DNA of 64,000 bases from an uncultured Bacteroidota bacterium. GTDB taxonomy: Bacteria; Bacteroidota; Bacteroidia; Bacteroidales; P3. Below are positions 7,889 through 16,401 of this stretch, piece after piece. A program made the translations under genes and the position numbers. The notes under the pieces were generated by a model. That model was not told the DNA's origin and did not search any database. It saw only the letters and a list, made by a program, of their open reading frames with translations. The number at the start of each line of letters is the position of its first letter. Within the stretch, counting starts at the first letter, position 1. The DNA lies in the NCBI GenBank assembly GCA_902778925.1, contig CACYZN010000001.1, positions 1-64,000 of the forward strand, read 5' to 3'.

Positions 7889-10009
7889 ATGAACAAAGCA
7901 AGAACTGCACTGATGGTGCTGGTGGCGATAGTGCTCGCCGCCGGCACCATTTTGGAAAGAGTAAACGAAACAAGCATCTACGGCCAGTGGTGGTTCGTGG
8001 TGCTGATGGCGCTGGTCGCCGTAGCGGCACTGGTCAGCATAGTGCAAGGCAAGATGTGGCGGCAGGCAGACCGGCTGCTCGTCCATGCCTCGGTGGTGCT
8101 GATACTGCTGGGCGGAGGCCTCACCACCTGGACCGGCAAAAGCGGCGAGATGCAACTGACACCGCAGCAGGCCAACCGCACCGTCGACAACGAGGACGGG
8201 TCGCAGTGGGAGTTGCCCTTCGACATCACCCTGGGCAGCTTCGAGGTGCTTACCTACCCCGGTACCCACACTCCGATGGACTTTGTGAGCCACATCGAGT
8301 GCGAGGGCGAGGCATTCGACATCTCGATGAACCACATCTACCGTCACCGCGGCTACCGCTTCTACCAAAGCGACTACGACCCCGAGGACAACTCGATACT
8401 GAGCGTGGCGCACGATCCCTGGGGCATAGCCTTCACATACGTCGGCTACATAGTGCTACTGGTGGGACTGGGCTGGATGCTTACGAAGCGCAACGGACCC
8501 TTCCGCCAGCTGCTGCAAGGCATGACGGTGGCGGCACTGCTGATGCTGCCCGCGATGGTGCAGGCACAGCCGCGCACCCTGCCGCGCGAGTCGGCCGACA
8601 AGATGGGCGAGATGTACCTACTCTACAAGGGCCGCGTGTGCCCGGTGCAGACTTTTGCCAAAGACTTCACCACCAAACTCACCGGCAAGGCGACCTACCG
8701 CGGCCTCACGGCCGAGCAGGTGCTGGCCGGATTTATGTTCTACTACGACGAGTGGGCCTCGGAGCCTCTGGTCAAGGTGAAAGGTGCCGGCACATGGCAG
8801 ATGGCCGACGGCGAGCACACCGTAGACCGGCACTCGAGCGTGCGCCAGCTGGCATTCCTCGAGTATGAGAAACTGGCTCCCACGGCCGACAAGAACCAGC
8901 GCGCCGCCCAGGAGAAATACAACCTGGTGCGCATGCTGAGCAACGGCAAGTTGATGAAGCTGTTCCCGGTGGCCGACTCGGCGGGCAACATCTCATGGTT
9001 TGCACAGAACGACAGGCTGCCGCTGAACATTCCGGACGACGAGTACCTCTTTGTACGCAACAGCCTTGGCTACTGTCAGGAGCTGGTGGTGAAAGAAGAC
9101 TATGCCGGGCTCGACAAAGTGTTTGCCAAGACCCTGAAATACCAACAGGAGAAGGCGGCCGATGTGTTGCCCTCGGCCGGGCGCACACGTGCCGAGCGTC
9201 TCTACAACGCACTCACCACCGGTCGATGGCTGGCCATGATGTGCATCACACTGGGTCTGCTGGCATTCGCCTATACACTGGTATTGATGGCCCGCAACAA
9301 GGAAGTGCCCCGTGTGCTGACGGTGGCCGAAACTATTTACCTGGCAGTGCTGACGGCATTCCTGCTGCTTATTTTCATACTGCGCTGGGTGGCTGGCGGC
9401 CATGTGCCCATGGCTGGCGGCTTCGACAGCATGAACCTCATGTCGATAGCCGTAGGCGCGGTAGGACTGCTCATGGCACGACGCAGACCGATAGCGCTGC
9501 CTATAGGTATGCTCACCATGGGTTTCTGCCAGCTGGTGGCCATGATGAGCGGCAGCAATCCGCCGGTAACCAACCTGATGCCAGTGCTCAACTCGCCGCT
9601 GCTCTCGCTGCATGTCACGGTAATCATGTGCTCCTATGCCATGTTTTTCGCCGTGGCGCTGTGCGGCCTGGCCGGACTGCTCACCACACGCCACACCGAC
9701 GTACCGCTCAGGCTACAGCGCATGAGCCTCACCATGCTCTACCCGGCCGTGACATTGTTGGCGCTGGGCATAATGATTGGCGCCGTATGGGCCAACATCT
9801 CGTGGGGCAATTACTGGTCGTGGGACCCCAAAGAGGTGTGGGCACTCATCACACTGATTGTCTACACGCTCCCGCTCCACAAAGGCAGTGGCCTGCAACG
9901 TACCCCCCGCTGGTTCCACCTCTACTGCCTGTTGGCCTTGGCAAGCGTGGCCATCACATACTTCGGAGTGAACATAATACTCGGTGGGATGCACTCTTAC
10001 GGTGGCTGA
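7889..10009 (+). CDS. Fused ResB-CcsA cytochrome c biogenesis protein (System II, CcsBA-like)
   Basis: This 706-residue inner-membrane protein has an N-terminal ResB-like half (paired hydrophobic helices at 8-60, a periplasmic region, a helix near 185-205) and a C-terminal CcsA half with about eight helices from residue 445. The haem-handling WWD motif is WGNYWSWDPKEVW at about 639-651. It exports haem and attaches it to CxxCH motifs. It starts nine bases after the di-haem cytochrome stop. This position implies dedicated maturation of that cytochrome. Confidence 0.92.
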   Translation: MNKARTALMVLVAIVLAAGTILERVNETSIYGQWWFVVLMALVAVAALVSIVQGKMWRQADRLLVHASVVLILLGGGLTTWTGKSGEMQLTPQQANRTVDNEDGSQWELPFDITLGSFEVLTYPGTHTPMDFVSHIECEGEAFDISMNHIYRHRGYRFYQSDYDPEDNSILSVAHDPWGIAFTYVGYIVLLVGLGWMLTKRNGPFRQLLQGMTVAALLMLPAMVQAQPRTLPRESADKMGEMYLLYKGRVCPVQTFAKDFTTKLTGKATYRGLTAEQVLAGFMFYYDEWASEPLVKVKGAGTWQMADGEHTVDRHSSVRQLAFLEYEKLAPTADKNQRAAQEKYNLVRMLSNGKLMKLFPVADSAGNISWFAQNDRLPLNIPDDEYLFVRNSLGYCQELVVKEDYAGLDKVFAKTLKYQQEKAADVLPSAGRTRAERLYNALTTGRWLAMMCITLGLLAFAYTLVLMARNKEVPRVLTVAETIYLAVLTAFLLLIFILRWVAGGHVPMAGGFDSMNLMSIAVGAVGLLMARRRPIALPIGMLTMGFCQLVAMMSGSNPPVTNLMPVLNSPLLSLHVTVIMCSYAMFFAVALCGLAGLLTTRHTDVPLRLQRMSLTMLYPAVTLLALGIMIGAVWANISWGNYWSWDPKEVWALITLIVYTLPLHKGSGLQRTPRWFHLYCLLALASVAITYFGVNIILGGMHSYGG

Positions 10010-10032
10010 GGCGTCATTCCGGAGTGCCACTC

Positions 10033-10087
10033 CCTCCGACTCTCCTCCGTATCCCCTCCGTATCCCCTCCGTATCAGGTCCGACTCC
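10033..10087. repeat. Element D: tandem array of 11-bp units
   Basis: Five consecutive 11-bp units occur: CCTCCGACTCT, CCTCCGTATCC twice, CCTCCGTATCA and GGTCCGACTCC. No long inverted arm was found. It lies between the ccsBA-like gene and the S46 peptidase gene, about 210 bp ahead of the latter's promoter box. The rest of this 336-bp gap (10088-10299) shows nothing I recognise. Confidence 0.8.
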
Positions 10088-10299
10088 CGACGCTCCGCTT
10101 ACGGCTCACACGCTATTTTTTTACACCCGATATGCGGGTCGATACACAGCATGGCGGGCGCCATTTCCCTTGTCTTCCCTCCAAAAAGAAATACGAATTG
10201 GCCTGCAGCAACCGTAGATTTGCTAGCGGTTAGTTAATGGTACTTTGTGCTTTACAAGAATATTTTTCGGCTACCGACGTGTATTTTGCAGAATTTATG

Positions 10300-10307
10300 T
10301 ATATTTG
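10300..10307 (+). promoter_or_regulatory. TAnnTTTG promoter box of the S46 peptidase gene
   Basis: TATATTTG matches the consensus and is followed by GCAG. The leader to ATG 10346 would be about 35 bases. Confidence 0.65.
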
Positions 10308-10345
10308 CAGCGCAAAACAAGATAGGAACCAAACATACAACCACC

Positions 10346-12484
10346 ATGAGAAATAGGATATTTGCCGTTTTGGCCGCCGTCCTGCTGGCCATACCCGCCA
10401 CCACCAAAGCCGACGAGGGCATGTGGATACCCATGCTGCTCGGACGCAATGAAGCCGCCATGCAGAAGGCCGGCATGCACATCTCGGCCAAGGACATATA
10501 CGATGTGAACAACGCCTCGCTCAAAGACGCCGTACTCCTGTTCGGGGGCGGCTGTACAGGCGAGTATGTGTCGAACGAGGGACTGGTGCTCACCAACCAC
10601 CACTGCGGCTACAGCTACATCGTGAAACACTCGACCGTGGAGCACGACTACCTGACCAATGGCTTCTGGGCCATGACCCGTGCCCAGGAAATTCCCTGCC
10701 CCGGTCTGACAGTTACACGGCTGGTGCGCATGGAGGATGTCACAGCCCGCGTGCTCGACGGCGTGGACGACAACATGAGCGAAAGCGACCGCGAGACCCT
10801 GGTGGAGAACAACATCAAAGCCATCTGCGACGAGGCCACCCGTGGCACACACTACAAAGCCGTGGTGAAGCCCTTCTACTACGGCAACCAATACTTTATG
10901 TACATCAACGAGGTGTTTACCGACGTGCGCCTGGTCGGAGCCCCGCCCTCGAACATAGGCAAGTTCGGCGGCGACACCGACAACTGGATGTGGCCCCGCC
11001 ACACGGGCGACTTCTCGATATTCCGCGTCTATGCCGACGCCGACAACAAGCCCGCCGACTACAGCAAGAGCAACGTGCCCTACCGCCCGCTGAAGCACCT
11101 CGAGATTAGCCTCAAAGGCGTCGACGAGGGCGACTTCACCTTCGTCTTCGGCTATCCCGGTACCACCCGCCGCTATGTGACGCACGACTACGTGGACCTG
11201 GCCGCCAATGTCGAGAACCCCATACGCATAGCCCTGCGCGACATACGCCTCTCGCACTACAACACCGCCATGCAGCGCTCGGCCGCCCAGCGCCTGAAGT
11301 ACGCCTCGCGCGTAGCCTCCATAGCCAACGGCTGGAAGAAATGGCAGGGCGAGAGCCTCGGTATCGACCGCCTGGACGGCGTGGAACAGAAAATTGCCCA
11401 AGAGCGCCAGTTTGAACGCTGGGCTGCCGACAAACCTCAGTATGCCAGTGTGCTGCTGGAGCTGGAAGACAACTACGCCCGCCTGCGCGAGGTCGAGCTG
11501 GAGTGGGTTTACTTCAGCGAAGCCGCGCTGGCCAGCGACTTCATGCTGCGCGCCTATCGCCTCTACCGCATGATGGACCTCGATGGCGAGCAACTTGAGG
11601 CCGCTGCCGCCAAGATGCTCAACGACAGCCGCAAGTACTTCGAAGACTTCGAGCAGCACTCACCCATCGACAAGGCCATCTTCACCGAGTGCTTCATCTA
11701 CATGTGGGAGCATGGCTATGCACCCTACCTCAACAGGCGCTACTCGACCGCCGAGGAGGTGAACGCCATGCTGGAACGCTACTACGACAACAACATTCTC
11801 AACAACCCCAAGAAACTGGAGAAGCTGCTCACCCTGCCGGCCGACAAACTGCACAAGAAACTGCTGCAAGAACTGCCGAGCAAAGACCTATCCCTTATCG
11901 GCCAAGCCTACACCTTTGCCTACAGCAATGCCAAACGGCAGCAATACAACGAGGCCGACGCCAACATACAGCGCCTGATGCGCACCTATGTCCGCGGCAT
12001 GATGGAGCAGTATCCCGACAGCAACTTCTTCCCCGACGCCAACCTGACGCTGCGCGTCGCCTACGGCCACGTGGAAGGTTTCAAGCCCAAGGACGCCATC
12101 TACTACACCCACTACTCTACCCTCGACGGCATCATGGAGAAGGAGAACCCCGACGTGTACGACTACCGCGTGGAGCCCCGCCTCAAGGAACTCTGGCAAA
12201 AGAAAGACTATGGCCAGTATGCCAACGCCCGCGGCGAACTGCCCACCTGCTTTATCGCCACCAACCACACCACCGGCGGCAACAGCGGTAGTCCCGTGCT
12301 CAATGCCGACGGCCAGCTGGTGGGTATCAACTTCGACCGCTGCTGGGAGGGCACCATGAGCGACCTGCTCTTCGACCCCACCTTCTGCCGCAACATTTCG
12401 CTCGACATACGCTACTGCCTCTTTATCATAGACAAGTATGCCGACGCCCACCACTTGATTGAAGAGATGACCCTCGTCAACTGA
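10346..12484 (+). CDS. dpp11: S46 dipeptidyl peptidase, DPP11-type specificity
   Basis: The protein has 712 residues with a signal peptide ending near residue 22; the ATG at 10346 is chosen because it begins that signal. It releases dipeptides from oligopeptides in the periplasm. The catalytic residues are His85 (TNHHCGY), an Asp near 222 (HTGDFSIFR) and Ser647 (GGNSGSPV). Residue 665, 18 positions after the catalytic Ser, is Arg (INFDRCWEG). In the P. gingivalis enzymes Ser655 and residue 673 have the same spacing; Arg673 marks DPP11 (Asp/Glu at P1) and Gly673 marks DPP7. Asp/Glu preference is therefore predicted. A strong terminator follows. Confidence 0.93.
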   Translation: MRNRIFAVLAAVLLAIPATTKADEGMWIPMLLGRNEAAMQKAGMHISAKDIYDVNNASLKDAVLLFGGGCTGEYVSNEGLVLTNHHCGYSYIVKHSTVEHDYLTNGFWAMTRAQEIPCPGLTVTRLVRMEDVTARVLDGVDDNMSESDRETLVENNIKAICDEATRGTHYKAVVKPFYYGNQYFMYINEVFTDVRLVGAPPSNIGKFGGDTDNWMWPRHTGDFSIFRVYADADNKPADYSKSNVPYRPLKHLEISLKGVDEGDFTFVFGYPGTTRRYVTHDYVDLAANVENPIRIALRDIRLSHYNTAMQRSAAQRLKYASRVASIANGWKKWQGESLGIDRLDGVEQKIAQERQFERWAADKPQYASVLLELEDNYARLREVELEWVYFSEAALASDFMLRAYRLYRMMDLDGEQLEAAAAKMLNDSRKYFEDFEQHSPIDKAIFTECFIYMWEHGYAPYLNRRYSTAEEVNAMLERYYDNNILNNPKKLEKLLTLPADKLHKKLLQELPSKDLSLIGQAYTFAYSNAKRQQYNEADANIQRLMRTYVRGMMEQYPDSNFFPDANLTLRVAYGHVEGFKPKDAIYYTHYSTLDGIMEKENPDVYDYRVEPRLKELWQKKDYGQYANARGELPTCFIATNHTTGGNSGSPVLNADGQLVGINFDRCWEGTMSDLLFDPTFCRNISLDIRYCLFIIDKYADAHHLIEEMTLVN

Positions 12485-12500
12485 CCTGGGACATAAATGC

Positions 12501-12538
12501 AACGCCCCCTCTGTCCTAAGGCAGAGGGGGCGTTTTGT
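12501..12538. terminator. Bidirectional terminator after dpp11
   Basis: A 13-bp stem (12501-12513 with 12522-12534) with an 8-base loop is followed by TTTT. It separates dpp11 from the convergent minus-strand operon. Confidence 0.85.
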
Positions 12539-12559
12539 ATAGCGTAATCTACAGCGTCA

Positions 12560-13039
12560 CTATTCTTGGTCGCTATTCTGTTCCTGCGACTGCTCCTGCG
12601 ATTGCACAGCCTCCTCCTTGCTGCCGAAGGCTCCCAATTGCTTTAGGAGCATCCAGTAGACAAAGATGAAGAGGGCCGCCATCATGATGTCGCCAATGCC
12701 CAGGAAGCCTTTTCCCAGGAAAAGCAGCGGCACCAGTATCAGCAACAGGCGCGACATGGTGTAGCAATGGAAGCCCGACGGGCGCAGGTTCCACATCAGC
12801 ACGCCGCCTATCACCTCGAGCAGGTAGAGCAGACCCGAGGCAAGGAAGTAGCCGCGCGGCACATCGAAGTAGGTCTGCATGGCGGTACGGAACTGCTCGG
12901 GCAACACTTCGGGGTGCGCCACATAGTACTGCTGCAGCGAAGGTTGCAGCAGGCTCATCAAAAAGTTCGACATGCACGAGATGCCGGCGAAGATGAATGT
13001 TATAACCAGCAGTACGTGCAGGAAAGTCTTATTGCTCAT
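12560..13039 (-). CDS. Small four-helix integral membrane protein of unknown function
   Basis: The product has 159 residues with about four hydrophobic helices (near 8-30, 66-85, 92-110 and 112-130) and a polar tail rich in Q, E and S ([14 protein letters not shown]). The ATG at 13037-13039 overlaps the pyrF stop as ATGA, which fixes the start and shows translational coupling; a longer frame inside pyrF is rejected. It is the last gene of an operon with the amidase, gldA-like and pyrF genes. I do not recognise a family. Confidence 0.75.
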   Translation of the reverse strand: MSNKTFLHVLLVITFIFAGISCMSNFLMSLLQPSLQQYYVAHPEVLPEQFRTAMQTYFDVPRGYFLASGLLYLLEVIGGVLMWNLRPSGFHCYTMSRLLLILVPLLFLGKGFLGIGDIMMAALFIFVYWMLLKQLGAFGSKEEAVQSQEQSQEQNSDQE

Positions 13040-13860
13040 AACACGGCAGCCATTTGTTGTTGCAGTTTCTGGGCTTCGCGGGCGGCCGCCTCGGCAAAGT
13101 CTTCGCCATTGGAGGCATAGATGATGCCACGCGACGAGTTGACGAGCAGGCCGCAGTCCTTGTTTAGGCCATAGCGGCACACCTCTTCGAGGCTACCGCC
13201 CTGGGCACCTACGCCGGGCACCAGCAGGAAGGCGCCGGGCACGATGCGGCGCACGTCGGACAACATCTCGGCCTTGGTTGCTCCGACCACATACATCATG
13301 TTGTCGTCGTTGCCGCCCCACTGGCGCGAAGTCTCGAGCACCCGTTGGTAGAGGGGACGTCCTTCTGCATCAGTCGTAAGCTGGAAGTCGTAGGCTCCCT
13401 TGTTCGAGGTCAGAGCCAGCACAATCACCCACTTGTCGGGATATACCATGAAGGGCTGCACCGAGTCGGCACCCATGTAGGGAGCCACAGTGATGGCGTC
13501 GAAGTTGAAGTCGCCCTGTGGGTCGAGGAAAGCACGTGCATAGCGTTCCGAGGTGTTGCCTATGTCGCCACGCTTGGCGTCGGCGATGGTGAAGACCGGC
13601 TTGCCGAGGCCATGGATATAGTCCATGGTAAGCTTCAACTGGCGCAGACCGTCGATACCGAGAGCCTCGTAAAAGGCGATATTGGGCTTGTAGGCCACGC
13701 AGTGGTCGATGGTGGCGTCGACAATGGCGCGGTTGAAGAGGAATATGCCGTCGCGCTCGCCGCGCAGGTGGGCAGGCATCTTGGCGGGATCGGTGTCGAG
13801 GCCGACACAAAGGAACGAGCGACGCTCGTGGATAAGGTTGATTAACTCTTGTCTATTCAT
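13036..13860 (-). CDS. pyrF: Orotidine 5'-phosphate decarboxylase (type 2)
   Basis: The 274-residue enzyme converts OMP to UMP, the last step of de novo pyrimidine synthesis. The active-site motif [10 protein letters not shown] is present after FTIA, and the N-terminal [14 protein letters not shown] is typical of the longer type 2 PyrF proteins. The start lies four bases after the gldA-like stop, and its own stop overlaps the next start by four bases. Confidence 0.95.
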   Translation of the reverse strand: MNRQELINLIHERRSFLCVGLDTDPAKMPAHLRGERDGIFLFNRAIVDATIDHCVAYKPNIAFYEALGIDGLRQLKLTMDYIHGLGKPVFTIADAKRGDIGNTSERYARAFLDPQGDFNFDAITVAPYMGADSVQPFMVYPDKWVIVLALTSNKGAYDFQLTTDAEGRPLYQRVLETSRQWGGNDDNMMYVVGATKAEMLSDVRRIVPGAFLLVPGVGAQGGSLEEVCRYGLNKDCGLLVNSSRGIIYASNGEDFAEAAAREAQKLQQQMAAVL

Positions 13861-13864
13861 AACG

Positions 13865-14560
<696 letters not shown>

Positions 14561-14562
14561 GT

Positions 14563-16299
14563 CTACTTGCTTTTCTTCTCTATCTGTGCCGCACGGTCCA
14601 GACCGATGCGCTGGCCGTTGTATATGGCCACCACAAAGGCGTCCTTGAAGGATGTCGACTGCTGTATCTGGCGGCAGCGTGTCTTGGCCTCGGCCAGGGT
14701 GGCGTAGTCGCCAGCGGTATAGACAAACACCTTGCCCGACGGGGCGATGTGGAAGTCCTTGATGCCTTTGAGGTCGGGGTCACCCGCTTTCATGCGGCGT
14801 GTGGCGGTGCAGAACTGCACGCGGTAGGTCAGCTTGCCCTGAGCTGCGGGCTTGGCCTCGGTGGTGGCCGGTTTGGTGGTGGCCACCTCGGCCTGGGCGG
14901 GTTTGGGCGCCTCGGCCTCGGTGGTGGTTACAGGCTCCTTGCAAAGGAATACCCACGCATCCTTGAAGGGGGTGGCAGCCCGCAGGTGCTCGCAGTAGTC
15001 GCTGGCCTCCTTGAAGGTGCGGAAACGGCCTGTGGTGTACACATACGACTGGGCCTTGTGGGCGGCGCTGAAGTCGGTGATGCCGCCCAGCTGCGATGCG
15101 CCAGCGCTATAGAGCACCGGCGCCACGAGGAACTGCACCGTATAGTATTGCGATGCGTTGGTTGCGGCGGTGTTGGCCGGAGCACGCAGCGCCGGAACCG
15201 GCGTCGGCACCAGCGTGGTCTCTTCTTTGGGTTCGGGCCTGGCTTCCTCCTTGGGGGCGGCGGGCAGGGTTGCCACGGGAGTGGGCTTGGCGGTCGGGGC
15301 GGCCGAAACCGGCACGTTGGCCACAGCCACTTCGGACTTGGCAGGGGCAGGGGCTGCGGGCTCGGGAGCAGCAGGGGTCACAGCCGAGGCGCTGTCGGTC
15401 ACCGTTGCGGCCACCGGCTCGGGAGCGGGCACAGGCTCCGGCTCGGGAGCAGGCTTGGCGGCGGGCTTGGCATTGTAGCCCTCGATGTTGTACTTCAGGT
15501 TGGCGGGCTTGTCGCTACCCTCTTCGGTCGCCTTGTAGTTCACAAAGGCGTCGAACAGGCACACCGCTATCTTGGCCTGGCCTTCGGTGCTCAACATGAA
15601 GGCCTCCTCGGTGGGATTGCTGATGAAGCCTATCTCGGTCAGCACCGACGGGCAGGTGGTCTTGTAGAGCACATAGAGCTCGGCCTGTTTCACCCCGCGG
15701 TTTATGGTCTTCAGGTTCTTGCGGTACTGTGTCTGTATGGCCTGCGCCAGATTGAGGCTCTTGTCGAGGAACGAGTTCTGGAACATGGCGAGCATCACGT
15801 AGCTCTCCGGCGAGTTGGGGTCGAAGCCGCTATAGTCCTTGTTGTTCTGGTAGTCGGCCTCGAGCAGAATGTCGGCATTCTCCTTCTTGGCCACCTCAAG
15901 GTTGGCCTTGCTCTCGGAGAGTCCCATGACGAATGTCTCGACGCCGGTGGGCGATGATGTGGGGTGCGAATTGGCGTGTATCGAGATGAAGAGGTCGGCC
16001 TTGTTACGGTTGGCTATGCGTGCGCGCTCGGCCAGCGAGATGTCGGCGTCGTTGGTGCGGGTGTAGATCACCTTCACATCGGGATAGTTGTCCTCGACCA
16101 GCTTGCCGAACTTCTTGGCCACTGCCAGGGTGATGTCCTTCTCCCACGAGCGCGACCCCTGGGCACCGGGCTTGGCACCGCCATGGCCCGGGTCGACCAC
16201 CAGCGTACGCACGCGGTAGGTCTCTTTTTTTTGCGAAAAAACACTGCCGGCAGTAAGCAAAAGTGCAATAAATATAACCAATATCCGTTTCATACTCAA
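14563..16299 (-). CDS. N-acetylmuramoyl-L-alanine amidase with two C-terminal SPOR-like repeats
   Basis: The 578-residue exported protein cleaves the lactyl-peptide bond of peptidoglycan. After a signal peptide (residues 1-22), the Amidase_3 domain (about 29-255) has the zinc ligands His39 (DPGHGG), Glu53 and His108 (SIHANSH) and the catalytic Glu222 (TEIGF). A Pro/Ala/Glu-rich linker (about 270-380) follows. Two related segments, starting at YYTVQFLVAP and YRVQFCTATR, resemble SPOR domains that bind denuded glycan at division sites. ATG at 16299 or 16293 both give a signal peptide. It is the first gene of the four-gene minus-strand operon. Confidence 0.92.
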   Translation of the reverse strand: MSMKRILVIFIALLLTAGSVFSQKKETYRVRTLVVDPGHGGAKPGAQGSRSWEKDITLAVAKKFGKLVEDNYPDVKVIYTRTNDADISLAERARIANRNKADLFISIHANSHPTSSPTGVETFVMGLSESKANLEVAKKENADILLEADYQNNKDYSGFDPNSPESYVMLAMFQNSFLDKSLNLAQAIQTQYRKNLKTINRGVKQAELYVLYKTTCPSVLTEIGFISNPTEEAFMLSTEGQAKIAVCLFDAFVNYKATEEGSDKPANLKYNIEGYNAKPAAKPAPEPEPVPAPEPVAATVTDSASAVTPAAPEPAAPAPAKSEVAVANVPVSAAPTAKPTPVATLPAAPKEEARPEPKEETTLVPTPVPALRAPANTAATNASQYYTVQFLVAPVLYSAGASQLGGITDFSAAHKAQSYVYTTGRFRTFKEASDYCEHLRAATPFKDAWVFLCKEPVTTTEAEAPKPAQAEVATTKPATTEAKPAAQGKLTYRVQFCTATRRMKAGDPDLKGIKDFHIAPSGKVFVYTAGDYATLAEAKTRCRQIQQSTSFKDAFVVAIYNGQRIGLDRAAQIEKKSK

Positions 16300-16339
16300 A
16301 GTAATATATTTTTGTTTTCCGGTATGCCGAAATCTTTCT

Positions 16340-16347
16340 TATTTTTG
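16340..16347 (+). promoter_or_regulatory. TAnnTTTG promoter box of lptD
   Basis: TATTTTTG followed by GCA lies 54 bp before the GTG start of lptD. It is back to back with the amidase promoter. Confidence 0.6.
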
Positions 16348-16359
16348 CAAACCGAAATG

Positions 16360-16367
16360 CAAAGATA
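16360..16367 (-). promoter_or_regulatory. TAnnTTTG promoter box of the amidase operon
   Basis: On the minus strand the sequence is TATCTTTG followed by GCA. It lies 60 bp before the amidase start and faces away from the lptD promoter box, only 12 bp from it. Confidence 0.6.
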
Positions 16368-16401
16368 CAAACTTTTTCGCGATGCCGAAAAATAAAATGA
16401 T

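Noticed and set aside
6272..8413. A 713-codon minus-strand frame across the cytochrome operon
   Set aside because: Same effect; the plus strand has haem motifs and coupled genes.
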